Source: Sycon ciliatum
Lineage: Eukaryota; Porifera; Calcarea; Leucosolenida; Sycettidae
Reading direction: 5' to 3'
Assembly (NCBI RefSeq): GCF_964019385.1
Contig: NC_088645.1
Coordinates: 14,798,864 to 14,862,863, forward strand
DNA: 64,000 bases
Under the pieces are notes generated by a model. It saw only the letters and a program-made list of their open reading frames with translations. It did no database searches and was not told the origin of the DNA. A program made the position numbers and the translations under genes. Of the stretch, positions 37,481 through 49,900 are shown one piece after another. Positions within the stretch are counted from its first letter, which is position 1. Every line of letters begins with the position of its first letter.

Positions 37481-40400
37481 TCAGCTTTCAGCAGCCCTGG
37501 GCAAGTTCTTTAGAGAAATGTGGGTCTTTTTCTTGGTTCACTTGTCTATGTCCAGCTGCACAACGAGATGAGGCTGGTCATTGTCATTTTCTGAGCTGTG
37601 AACGGGCAGGAAGGTGAGAAAATGTCGTATTTTGACCATTTGTGCTGACCTTTGAATTTCAATGTACCTCTCTATAACATGACCCAGCTGTAATGTCAGT
37701 GGTCGCATTGATTTGATTTTTGGTTTGCTTGTAGGGCGCTAGCACCCACATTCAGTGACCCAAAAAATTTGGCACTGCTGTGAATAGTTTAGTCGCAAAG
37801 TGAACATTCACGGGTAAAAAGCCCCAAACTGTGAGATTGGTTATTTTTCAGCTTTCAGCAGCCCTGGGCAAGTTCTTTAGAGAAATGTGGCTCTTTTTCT
37901 TGGTGCACTTGTCTATGTCCAGCTGCACAACGAGATTAGGCTGGTCATTGTCATTTTCTGAGCTGTGAACGGGCAGGAAGGTGAGAAAATATCGGATTTC
38001 GACCATTTGTGCTGACCTTTGAATTTCAATGTACCTCTCTATAACATGACCCAGCTGTAATGTCAGTGGTCGCATCGATTTGATTTTTGGTTTGCTTGTA
38101 GGGCGCTGGCACCCACATTCAGTGACCCAAAAAATGTGGCACTGCTGTGAATAGTTTAGTCGCAAAGTGAAGATTCACGGGTAAAAAGCCCCAAACGGTG
38201 AGATTGGTTATTTTTCAGCTTTCAGCAGCCCTGGGCAAGTTCTTTAGAGAAATGTGGCTCTTTTTCTTGGTGCACTTGTCTATGTCCAGCTGCACAACGA
38301 GATGAGGCTGGTCATTGTCATTTTCTGAGCTGTGAACGGGCAGGAAGGTGAGAAAATGTCGGATTTTGACCATTTGTGCTGACCTTTGAATTTCAATGTA
38401 CCTCTCTATAACATGACCCAGCTGTAATGTCAGTGGTCGCATTGATTTGATTTTTGGTTTGCTTGTGAGGCGCTGGCACCCACATTCAGTGACTCAGAAA
38501 ATGTGGCACTGCTGTGAATAGTTTAGTCGCAAATTGAAGATTCACGGGTAAAAAGCCCCAAACTGTGAGATTGGTTATTTTTCAGCTTTCAGCAGCCCTG
38601 GGCAAGTTCTTTAGAGAAATGTGGGTCTTTTTCTTGGTTCACTTGTCTATGTCCAGCTGCACAACAAGATCAGGCTGGTCATTGTGATTTTCTGAGCTGT
38701 GAACGGGCAGGAAGGTGAGAAAATGTCGGATTTTGACCATTTGTGCTGACCTTTGAATTTCAATGTACCTCTCTATAACATGACCCAGCTGTAATGTCAG
38801 TGGTCGCATTGATTTGATTTTTAGTTTGCTTGTAGGGCGCTGGCATCCACATTCAGTGACCCAGAAAATGTGGCACAGCTTTGAATAGTTTAGTCGCAAA
38901 GTGAATATTCACGGGTAAAAAGCCCCAAACTGTGAGATTGGTTATTTTTCAGCTTTCAGCAGCCCTAGGCAAGTTCTTTAGAGAAATGTGGGTCTTTTTC
39001 TTGGTGCACTTGTCTATGTCCAGCTGCACAACGAGATGCGGCTGATCATTGTCATTTTCTGAGCTGTGAACGGGCAGGAAGGTGAGAAAATGTCGGATTT
39101 TGACCATTTGTGCTGACCTTTGAATTTCAATGTACCTCTCTATAAAATGACCCAGCTGTAATGTCAGTGGTCGCATTGATTTGATTTTTGGTTTGCTTGT
39201 AGGGCGCTGGCACCCACATTCAGTGACCCAGAAAATGTGGCACTGCTGTGAATAGTTTAGTCGCAAAGTGAAGATTCACGGGTAAAAAGCCCCAAAGTGT
39301 GAAATTGGTTATTTTTCAGCTTTCAGCAGCCCTGGGCAAGTTCTTTAGAGAAATGTGGCTCTTTTTCTTGGTTCACTTGTCTATGTCAAGCTGCACAACG
39401 AGATGAGGCTGGTCATTGTCATTTTCTGAGCTGTGAACGGGCAGGAAGGTGAGAAAATGTCGGATTTTGACCATTTGTGCTGACCTTTGAATTTCAATGT
39501 ACCTCTCTATAACATGACCCAGCTGTAATGTCAGTGGTCACATTGATTTGATTTTTGGTTTGCTTGTAGGGCGCTGGCACCCACATTCAGTGACCCAAAA
39601 CATTTGGCACTGCTGTGAATAGTTTAGTCGCAAAGTGAAGATTCACGGGAAAAAAGCCCCAAACTGTGAGATTGGTTATTTTTCAGCTTTCAGCAGCCCT
39701 GGGCAAGTTCTTTAGAGAAATGTGGGTCTTTTTCTTGGTGCACTTGTCTATGTCCAGCTGCACAACGAGATGAGGCTGGTCATTGTCATTTTCTGAGCTG
39801 TGAACGGGCAGGAAGGTGAGAAAATGTCGGATTTTGACCATTTGTGCTGACCTTTGAATTTCAATGTACCTCTCTATAACATGACCCAGCTGTAATGTCA
39901 GTGGTCACATTGATTTGATTTTTGGTTTGCTTGTAGGGCGCTGGCACCCACATTCAGTGACCCAAAACATTTGGCACTGCTGTGAATAGTTTAGTCGCAA
40001 AGTGAAGATTCACGGGTAAAAAGCCCCAAACTGTGCGACTGGTTATTTTTCAGCTTTCAGCAGCCCAGGGCAAGTTCTTTAGAGAAATGTGGCTCTTTTT
40101 CTTGGTGCACTTGTCTATGTCCAGCAGCACAACGAGATCAGGCTGGTCATTGTCATTTTCTGAGCTATGAACGGGCAGGAAGGTGAGAAAATGTCGGATT
40201 TTGACCATTTGTGCTGACCTTTGAATTTCAATGTACCTCTCTATAACATGACCCAGCTGTAATGTCAGTGGTCGCATTGATTTGAATTATGGTTTGCTTG
40301 TAGGGCGCTGGCATCCACTTTCAGTGACCCAGAAAATGTGGCACTGCTGTGAATAGTTTAGTCGCAAAGTGAAGATTCATGGGTAAAAAGCCCCAAAGTG

Positions 40401-42399
40401 TGAGATTGGTTATTTTTCAGCTTTCAGCAGCCCTGAGCAAGTTCTTTAGAGAAATGTGGCTCGATTTCCTGATGCACTTGTCTATGTCAAGCTGAACAGC
40501 GAGATGAGGCTGGTTATTGTCATTTTCTGAGCTGTGAACGGGCAGGAAGGTGAGAAAATGTCGGATTTTGACCATTTGTGCTGACCTTTGAATTTCAATG
40601 TACCTCTCTATAACATGACCCAGCTGTAATGTCAGTGGTCGCATTGATTTGATTTTTAGTTTGCTTGTAGGGCGCTGGCATCCACATTCAGTGACCCAGA
40701 AAATGTGGCACTGCTTTGAATAGTTTAGTCGCAAAGTGAAGATTCACGGGTAAAAAGCCCCAAACTGTGAGATTGGTTATTTTTCAGCTTTCAGCAGCCC
40801 TGGGCAAGTTCTTTAGAGAAATGTGGCTCTTTTTTTGGTTCACTTGTTTATGTCCAGCTGCACAACGAGATTAGGCTGGTCATTGTCATTTTCTGAGCTG
40901 TGAACGGGCAGGAAGGTGAGAAAATGTCGGATTTTGACCATTTGTGCTGACCTTTGAATTTCAATGTACCTCTCTATAACATGACCCAGCTGTAATGTCA
41001 GTGGTCACATTGATTTGATTTTTGGTTTGCTTGTAGGGCGCTGGCACCCACATTCAGTGACCCAAAAAATTTGGCACTGCTGTGAATAGTTTAGTCGCAA
41101 AGTGAAGATTCACGGGTAAAAACCCCAAACTGTGAGATTGGTTATTTTTCAGCTTTCAGCAGCCCTGGGCAAGTTCTTTAGAGAAATGTGGGTCTTTTTC
41201 TTGGTTCACTTGTCTATGTCCAGCTGCACAACGAGATGAGGCTGGTCATTGTCAATTTCTGAGCTGTGAACGGGCAGGAAGGTGAGAAAATGTCGGATTT
41301 TGACCATTTGTGCTGACCTTTGAATTTCAATGTACCTCTCTATAACATGACCCAGCTGTAATGTCAGTGGTCGCATTGATTTGATTTTTGGTTTGCTTGT
41401 AGGGCGCTGGCACCCACATTCAGTGACCCAAAAAATGTGCCACTGCTGTGAATAGTTTAGTCGCAAAGTGAAGATTCATGGGTAAAAAGCCCCAAAGTGT
41501 GAGATTGGTTATTTTTCAGCTTTCAGCAGCCCAGGGCAAGTTCTTTAGAGAAATGTGGCTCGATTTCCTGATGCACTTGTCTATGTCAAGCTGAACAGCG
41601 AGATGAGGCTGGTTATTGTCATTTTCTGAGCTGTGAACGGGCAGGAAGGTGAGAAAATGTCGGATTTTGACCATTTGTGCTGACCTTTGAATTTCAATGT
41701 ACCTCTCTATAACATGACCCAGCTGTAATGTCAGTGGTCGCATTGATTTGATTTTTAGTTTGCTTGTAGGGCGCTGGCATCCACATTCAGTGACCCAGAA
41801 AATGTGGCACTGCTTTGAATAGTTTAGTCGCAAAGTGAAGATTCACGGGTAAAAAGCCCCAAACTGTGAGATTGGTTATTTTTCAGCTTTCAGCAGCCCT
41901 GGGCAAGTTCTTTAGAGAAATGTGGCTCTTTTTTTGGTTCACTTGTCTATGTCCAGCTGCACAACGAGATGAGGCTGGTCATTGTCATTTTCTGAGCTGT
42001 GAACGGGCAGGAAGGTGAGAAAATGTCGGATTTTGACCATTTGTGCTGACCTTTGAATTTCAATGTACCTCTCTATAACATGACCCAGCTGTAATGTCGG
42101 TGGTCACATTGATTTGATTTTTGGTTTGCTTGTAGGGCGCTGGCACCCACATTCAGTGACCCAAAAAATTTGGCACTGCTGTGAATAGTTTAGTCGCAAA
42201 GTGAAGATTCACGGGTAAAAAGCCCCAAACTGTGAGATTGGTTATTTTTCAGCTTTCAGCAGCCCTGGGCAAGTTCTTTAGAGAAATGTGGCTCTTTTTC
42301 TTGGGTCACTTGTCTATGTCCAGCTGCACAACGAGATGAGGCTGGTCATTGTCATTTTCTGAGCTGTGAACGGGCAGGAAGGTGAGAAAATGTCGGATT

Positions 42400-45300
42400 T
42401 TGACCATTTGTGCTGACCTTTGAATTTCAATGTACCTCTCTATAACATGACCCAGCTGTAATGTCAGTGGTCACATTGATTTGATTTTTGGTTTGCTTGT
42501 AGGGCGCTGGCACCCACATTCAGTGACCCAAAACATTTGGCACTGCTGTGAATAGTTTAGTCGCAAAGTGAAGATTCACGGGTAAAAAGCCCCAAACTGT
42601 GCGACTGGTTATTTTTCAGCTTTCAGCAGCCCAGGGCAAGTTCTTTAGAGAAATGTGGCTCTTTTTCTTGGTGCACTTGTCTATGTCCAGCTGCACAACG
42701 AGATGAGGCTGGTCATTGTCATTTTCTGAGCTGTGAACGGGCAGGAAGGTGAGAAAATGTCGGATTTTGACCATTTGTGCTGACCTTTGAATTTCAATGT
42801 ACCTCTCTATAACATGACCCAGCTGTAATGTCAGTGGTCGCATTGATTTGATTTTTGGTTTGCTTGTAGGGCGCTGGCACCCACATTCAGTGACCCAGAA
42901 AATGTGGCACTGCTGTGAATAGTTTAGTCGCAAAGTGAAGATTCACGGGTAAAAAGCCCCAAACTGTGAGATTGGTTATTTTTCAGCTTTCAGCAGCCCT
43001 GGGCAAGTTCTTTAGAGAAATGTGGCTCTTTTTCTTGGTTCACTTGTCTATGTCCAGCTGCACAACGAGATGAGGCTGGTCATTGTCATTTTCTGAGCTG
43101 TGAACGGGCAGGAAGGTGAGAAAATGTCGGATTTTGACCATTTGTGCTGACCTTTGAATTTCAATGTACCTCTCTATAACATGACCCAGCTGTAATGTCA
43201 GTGGTCGCATTGATTTGAATTTTGGTTTGCTTGTAGGGCGCTGGCATCCACTTTCAGTGACCCAGAAAATGTGGCACTGCTGTGAATAGTTTAGTCGCAA
43301 AGTGAAGATTCATGGGTAAAAAGCCCCAAACTGTGAGATTGGTTATTTTTCAGCTTTCAGCAGCCCTGGGCAAGTTCTTTAGAGAAATGTGGCTCGATTT
43401 CCTGATGCACTTGTCTATGTCAAGCTGGACAGCGAGATGAGGCTGGTTATTGTCATTTTCTGAGCTGTGAACGGGCAGGAAGGTGAGAAAATGTCGGATT
43501 TTGACCATTTGTGCTGACCTTTGAATTTCAATGTACCTCTCTATAACATGACCCAGCTGTAATGTCAGTGGTCGCATTCATTTGATTTTTGGTTTGCTTG
43601 TAGGGCGCTGGCACCCACATTCAGTGACCCAAAAAATTTGGCACTGCTGTGAATAGTTTAGTCGCAAAGTGAAGATTCACGGGTAAAAAGCCCCAAACTG
43701 TGAGATTGGTTATTTTTCAGCTTTCAGCAGCCCAGGGCAAGTTCTTTAGAGAAATGTGGCTCTTTTTCTTGGTGCACTTGTCTATGTCCAGCTGCACAAC
43801 GAGATGAGGCTGGTCATTGTCATTTTCTGAGCTGTGAACGGGCAGGAAGGTGAGAAAATGTCGGATTTTGACCATTTGTGCTGACCTTTGAATTTCAATG
43901 TACCTCTCTATAACATGACCCAGCTGTAATGTCAGTGGTCGCATTGATTTGATTTTTGGTTTGCTTGTAGGGCGCTGGCACCCACATTCAGTGACCCAGA
44001 AAATGTGGCACTGCTGTGAATAGTTTAGTCGCAAAGTGAAGATTCACGGGTAAAAAGCCCCAAACTGTGAGATTGGTTATTTTTCAGCTTTCAGCAGCCC
44101 TGGGCAAGTTCTTTAGAGAAATGTGGGTCTTTTTCTTGGTTCACTTGTCTATGTCCAGCTGCACAACGAGATGAGGCTGGTCATTGTCATTTTCTGAGCT
44201 GTGAACGGGCAGGAAGGTGAGAAAATGTCGGATTTTGACCATTTGTGCTGACCTTTGAATTTCAATGTACCTCTCTATAACATGACCCAGCTGTAATGTC
44301 AGTGGTCGCATTGATTTGATTTTTGGTTTGCTTGTAGGGCGCTGGCACCCACATTCAGTGACCCAGAAAATGTGGCACTCCTGTGAATAGTTTAGTCGCA
44401 AAGTGAAGATTCAAGGGTAAAAAGCCCCAAACTGTGAGATTGGTTATTTTTCAGCTCTCAGCAGCCCAGGGCAAGTTCTTTAGAGAAATGTGGCTCTTTT
44501 TCTTGGTGCACTTGTCTATGTCCAGCTGCACAACGAGATGAGGCTGGTCATTGTCATTTTCTGAGCTGTGAACGGGCAGGAAGGTGAGAAAATGTCGGAT
44601 TTTGACCATTTGTGCTGACCTTTGAATTTCAATGTACCTCTCTATAACATGACCCAGCTGTAATGTCAGTGGTCGCATTGATTTGATTTTTGGTTTGCTT
44701 GTAGGGCGCTGGCACCCACATTCAGTGACCCAGAAAATGTGGCACTGCTGTGAATAGTTTAGTCGCAAAGTGAAGATTCACGGGTAAAAAGCCCCAAACT
44801 GTGAGATTGGTTATTTTTCAGCTTTCAGCAGCCCTGGGCAAGTTCTTTAGAGAAATGTGGGTCTTTTTCTTGGTTCACTTGTCTATGTCCAGCTGCACAA
44901 CGAGATGAGGCTGGTCATTGTCATTTTCTGAGCTGTGAACGGGCAGGAAGGTGAGAAAATGTCGGATTTTGACCATTTGTGCTGACCTTTGAATTTCAAT
45001 GTACCTCTCTATAACATGACCCAGCTGTAATGTCAGTGGTCGCATTGATTTGATTTTTGGTTTGCTTGTAGGGCGCTGGCACCCACATTCAGTGACCCAG
45101 AAAATGTGGCACTGCTGTGAATAATTTAGTCGCAAAGTGAAGATTCACGGGTAAAAAGCCCCAAACTGTGAGATTGGTTATTTTTCAGCTTTCAGCAGCC
45201 CTGGGCAAGTTCTTTAGAGAAATGTGGGTCTTTTTCTTGGTTCACTTGTCTATGTCCAGCTGCACAACGAGATGAGGCTGGTCATTGTCATTTTCTGAGC

Positions 45301-46900
45301 TGTGAACGGGCAGGAAGGTGAGAAAATGTCGGATTTTGACCATTTGTGCTGACCTTTGAATTTCAATGTACCTCTCTATAACATGACCCAGCTGTAATGT
45401 CAGTGGTCGCATTGATTTGAATTTTATGTTTGCTTGTAGGGCGCTGGCATCCACTTTCAGTGACCCAGAAAATGTGGCACTGCTGTGAATAGTTTAGTCG
45501 CAAAGTGAAGATTCAAGGGTAAAAAGCCCCAAACTGTGAAATTGGTTATTTTTCAGCTTTCAGCAGCCCTGGGCAAGTTCTTTAGAGAAATGTGGCTCGA
45601 TTTCCTGATGCACTTGTCTATGTCAAGCTGGACAGCGAGATGAGGCTGGTTATTGTCATTTTCTGAGCTTTGAACGGGCAGGAAGGTGAGAAAATGTCGG
45701 ATTTTGACCATTTGTGCTGACCTTTGAATTTCAATGTACCTCTCTATAACATGACCCAGCTGTAATTTCAGTGGTCGCATTGATTTGATTTTTGGTTTGC
45801 TTGTAGGGCGCTGGCACCCACATTCAGTGACCCAAAAAATTTGGCACTGCTGTGAATAGTTTAGTCGCAAAGTGAAGATTCACGGGTAAAAAGCCCCAAA
45901 CTGTGAGATTGGTTATTTTTCAGCTTTCAGCAGCCCAGGGCAAGTTCTTTAGAGAAATGTGGCTCTTTTTCTTGGTGCACTTGTCTATGTCCAGCTGCAC
46001 AACGAGATGAGGCTGGTCATTGTCATTTTCTGAGCTGTGAACGGGCAGGAAGGTGAGAAAATGTCGGATTTTGACCATTTGTGCTGACCTTTGAATTTCA
46101 ATGTACCTCTCTATAACATGACCCAGCTGTAATGTCAGTGGTCGCATTGATTTGATTTTTGGTTTGCTTGTAGGGCGCTGGCACCCACATTCAGTGACCC
46201 AGAAAATGTGGCACTCCTGTGAATAGTTTAGTCGCAAAGTGAAGATTCACGGGTAAAAAGCCCCAAACTGTGAGATTGGTTATTTTTCAGCTTTCAGCAG
46301 CCCTGGGCAAGTTCTTTAGAGAAATGTGGGTCTTTTTCTTTGTTCACTTGTCTATGTCCAGCTGCATAACGAGATGAGGCTGATCATTGTCATTTTCTGA
46401 GCTGTGAACGGGCAGGAAGGTGAGAAAATGTCGTATTTTGACCATTTGTGCTGACCTTTGAATTTCAATGTACCTCTCTATAACATGACCCAGCTGTAAT
46501 GTCAGTGGTCTCATTGATTTGATTTTTGGTTTGCTTGTAGGGCGCTGGCACCCACATTCAGTGACCCAGAAAATGTGGCACTGCTGTGAATAGTTTAGTC
46601 GCAAAGTGAAGATTCACGGGTAAAAAGCCCCAAACTGTGAGATTGGTTATTTTTCAGCTTTCAGCAGCCCTGGGCAAGTTCTTTAGAGAAATGTGGGTCT
46701 TTTTCTTGGTTCACTTGTCTATGTCCAGCTGCACAACGAGATAAGGCTGGTCATTGTCATTTTCTGAGCTGTGAACGGGCAGGAAGGTGAGAAAATGTCG
46801 GATTTTGACCATTTGTGCTGACCTTTGAATTTCAATGTACCTCTCTATAACATGACCCAGCTGTAATGTCAGTGGTCACATTGATTTGAATTTTGGTTTG
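42400..46900. repeat. Second higher-order block, copy 1 (about 4.5 kb)
   Basis: Monomers here recur at 47.9-53.4 kb. The offset is 5506 bp on the left and 5872 bp on the right, a change of 366 bp that equals one extra monomer in the other copy. Shared private variants include GAATAATTTAG (45120 and 50992), GATTCAAGGG (45510 and 51382), GAGCTTTGAACGG (45665 and 51537), TCTTTGTTCAC (46337 and 52209), GTCGTATTTTG (46432 and 52304) and ATAAGGCTGG (46741 and 52613). Confidence 0.83.
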
Positions 46901-49900
46901 CTTGTAGGGCGCTGGCATCCACTTTCAGTGACCCAGAAAATGTGGCACTGCTGTGAATAGTTTAGTCGCAAAGTGAAGATTCATGGGTAAAAAGCCCCAA
47001 ACTGTGAGATTGGTTATTTTTCAGCTTTCAGCAGCCCTGGGCAAGTTCTTTAGAGAAATGTGGCTCGATTTCCTGATGCACTTGTCTATGTCAAGCTGGA
47101 CAGCGAGATGAGGCTGGTTATTGTCATTTTCTGAGCTGTGAACGGGCAGGAAGGTGAGAAAATGTCGGATTTTGACCATTTGTGCTGACCTTTGAATTTC
47201 AATGTACCTCTCTATAACATGACCCAGCTGTAATGTCAGTGGTCGCATTCATTTGATTTTTGGTTTGCTTGTAGGGCGCTGGCACCCACATTCAGTGACC
47301 CAAAAAATTTGGCACTGCTGTGAATAGTTTAGTCGCAAAGTGAAGATTCACGGGTAAAAAGCCCCAAACTGTGAGATTGGTTATTTTTCAGCTTTCAGCA
47401 GCCCAGGGCAAGTTCTTTAGAGAAATGTGGCTCTTTTTCTTGGTGCACTTGTCTATGTCCAGCTGCACAACGAGATGAGGCTGGTCATTGTCATTTTCTG
47501 AGCTGTGAACGGGCAGGAAGGTGAGAAAATGTCGGATTTTGACCATTTGTGCTGACCTTTGAATTTCAATGTACCTCTCTATAACATGACCCAGCTGTAA
47601 TGTCAGTGGTCGCATTGATTTGATTTTTGGTTTGCTTGTAGGGCGCTGGCACCCACATTCAGTGACCCAGAAAATGTGGCACTGCTGTGAATAGTTTAGT
47701 CGCAAAGTGAAGATTCACGGGTAAAAAGCCCCAAACTGTGAGATTGGTTATTTTTCAGCTTTCAGCAGCCCTGGGCAAGTTCTTTAGAGAAATGTGGGTC
47801 TTTTTCTTGGTTCACTTGTCTATGTCCAGCTGCACAACGAGATGAGGCTGGTCATTGTCATTTTCTGAGCTGTGAACGGGCAGGAAGGTGAGAAAATGTC
47901 GGATTTTGACCATTTGTGCTGACCTTTGAATTTCAATGTACCTCTCTATAACATGACCCAGCTGTAATGTCAGTGGTCACATTGATTTGATTTTTGGTTT
48001 GCTTGTAGGGCGCTGGCACCCACATTCAGTGACCCAAAACATTTGGCACTGCTGTGAATAGTTTAGTCGCAAAGTGAAGATTCACGGGTAAAAAGCCCCA
48101 AACTGTGCGACTGGTTATTTTTCAGCTTTCAGCAGCCCAGGGCAAGTTCTTTAGAGAAATGTGGCTCTTTTTCTTGGTGCACTTGTCTATGTCCAGCTGC
48201 ACAACGAGATGAGGCTGGTCATTGTCATTTTCTGAGCTGTGAACGGGCAGGAAGGTGAGAAAATGTCGGATTTTGACCATTTGTGCTGACCTTTGAATTT
48301 CAATGTACCTCTCTATAACATGACCCAGCTGTAATGTCAGTGGTCGCATTGATTTGATTTTTGGTTTGCTTGTAGGGCGCTGGCACCCACATTCAGTGAC
48401 CCAGAAAATGTGGCACTGCTGTGAATAGTTTAGTCGCAAAGTGAAGATTCACGGGTAAAAAGCCCCAAACTGTGAGATTGGTTATTTTTCAGCTTTCAGC
48501 AGCCCTGGGCAAGTTCTTTAGAGAAATGTGGCTCTTTTTCTTGGTTCACTTGTCTATGTCCAGCTGCACAACGAGATGAGGCTGGTCATTGTCATTTTCT
48601 GAGCTGTGAACGGGCAGGAAGGTGAGAAAATGTCGGATTTTGACCATTTGTGCTGACCTTTGAATTTCAATGTACCTCTCTATAACATGACCCAGCTGTA
48701 ATGTCAGTGGTCGCATTGATTTGAATTTTGGTTTGCTTGTAGGGCGCTGGCATCCACTTTCAGTGACCCAGATAATGTGGCACTGCTGTGAATAGTTTAG
48801 TCGCAAAGTGAAGATTCATGGGTAAAAAGCCCCAAACTGTGAGATTGGTTATTTTTCAGCTTTCAGCAGCCCTGGGCAAGTTCTTTAGAGAAATGTGGCT
48901 CGATTTCCTGATGCACTTGTCTATGTCAAGCTGGACAGCGAGATGAGGCTGGTTATTGTCATTTTCTGAGCTGTGAACGGGCAGGAAGGTGAGAAAATGT
49001 CGGATTTTGACCATTTGTGCTGACCTTTGAATTTCAATGTACCTCTCTATAACATGACCCAGCTGTAATGTCAGTGGTCGCATTCATTTGATTTTTGGTT
49101 TGCTTGTAGGGCGCTGGCACCCACATTCAGTGACCCAAAAAATTTGGCACTGCTGTGAATAGTTTAGTCGCAAAGTGAAGATTCACGGGTAAAAAGCCCC
49201 AAACTGTGAGATTGGTTATTTTTCAGCTTTCAGCAGCCCAGGGCAAGTTCTTTAGAGAAATGTGGCTCTTTTTCTTGGTGCACTTGTCTATGTCCAGCTG
49301 CACAACGAGATGAGGCTGGTCATTGTCATTTTCTGAGCTGTGAACGGGCAGGAAGGTGAGAAAATGTCGGATTTTGACCATTTGTGCTGACCTTTGAATT
49401 TCAATGTACCTCTCTATAACATGACCCAGCTGTAATGTCAGTGGTCGCATTGATTTGATTTTTGGTTTGCTTGTAGGGCGCTGGCACCCACATTCAGTGA
49501 CCCAGAAAATGTGGCACTGCTGTGAATAGTTTAGTCGCAAAGTGAAGATTCACGGGTAAAAAGCCCCAAAGTGTGAGATTGGTTATTTTTCAGCTTTCAG
49601 CAGCCCTGGGCAAGTTCTTTAGAGAAATGTGGGTCTTTTTCTTGGTTCACTTGTCTATGTCCAGCTGCACAACGAGATGAGGCTGATCATTGTCATTTTC
49701 TGAGCTGTGAACGGGCAGGAAGGTGAGAAAATGTCGGATTTTGACCATTTGTGCTGACCTTTGAATTTCAATGTACCTCTCTATAACATGACCCAGCTGT
49801 AATGTCAGTGGTCGCATTGATTTGATTTTTGGTTTGCTTGTAGGGCGCTGGCACCCACATTCAGTGACCCAGAAAATGTGGCACTGCTGTGAATAGTTTA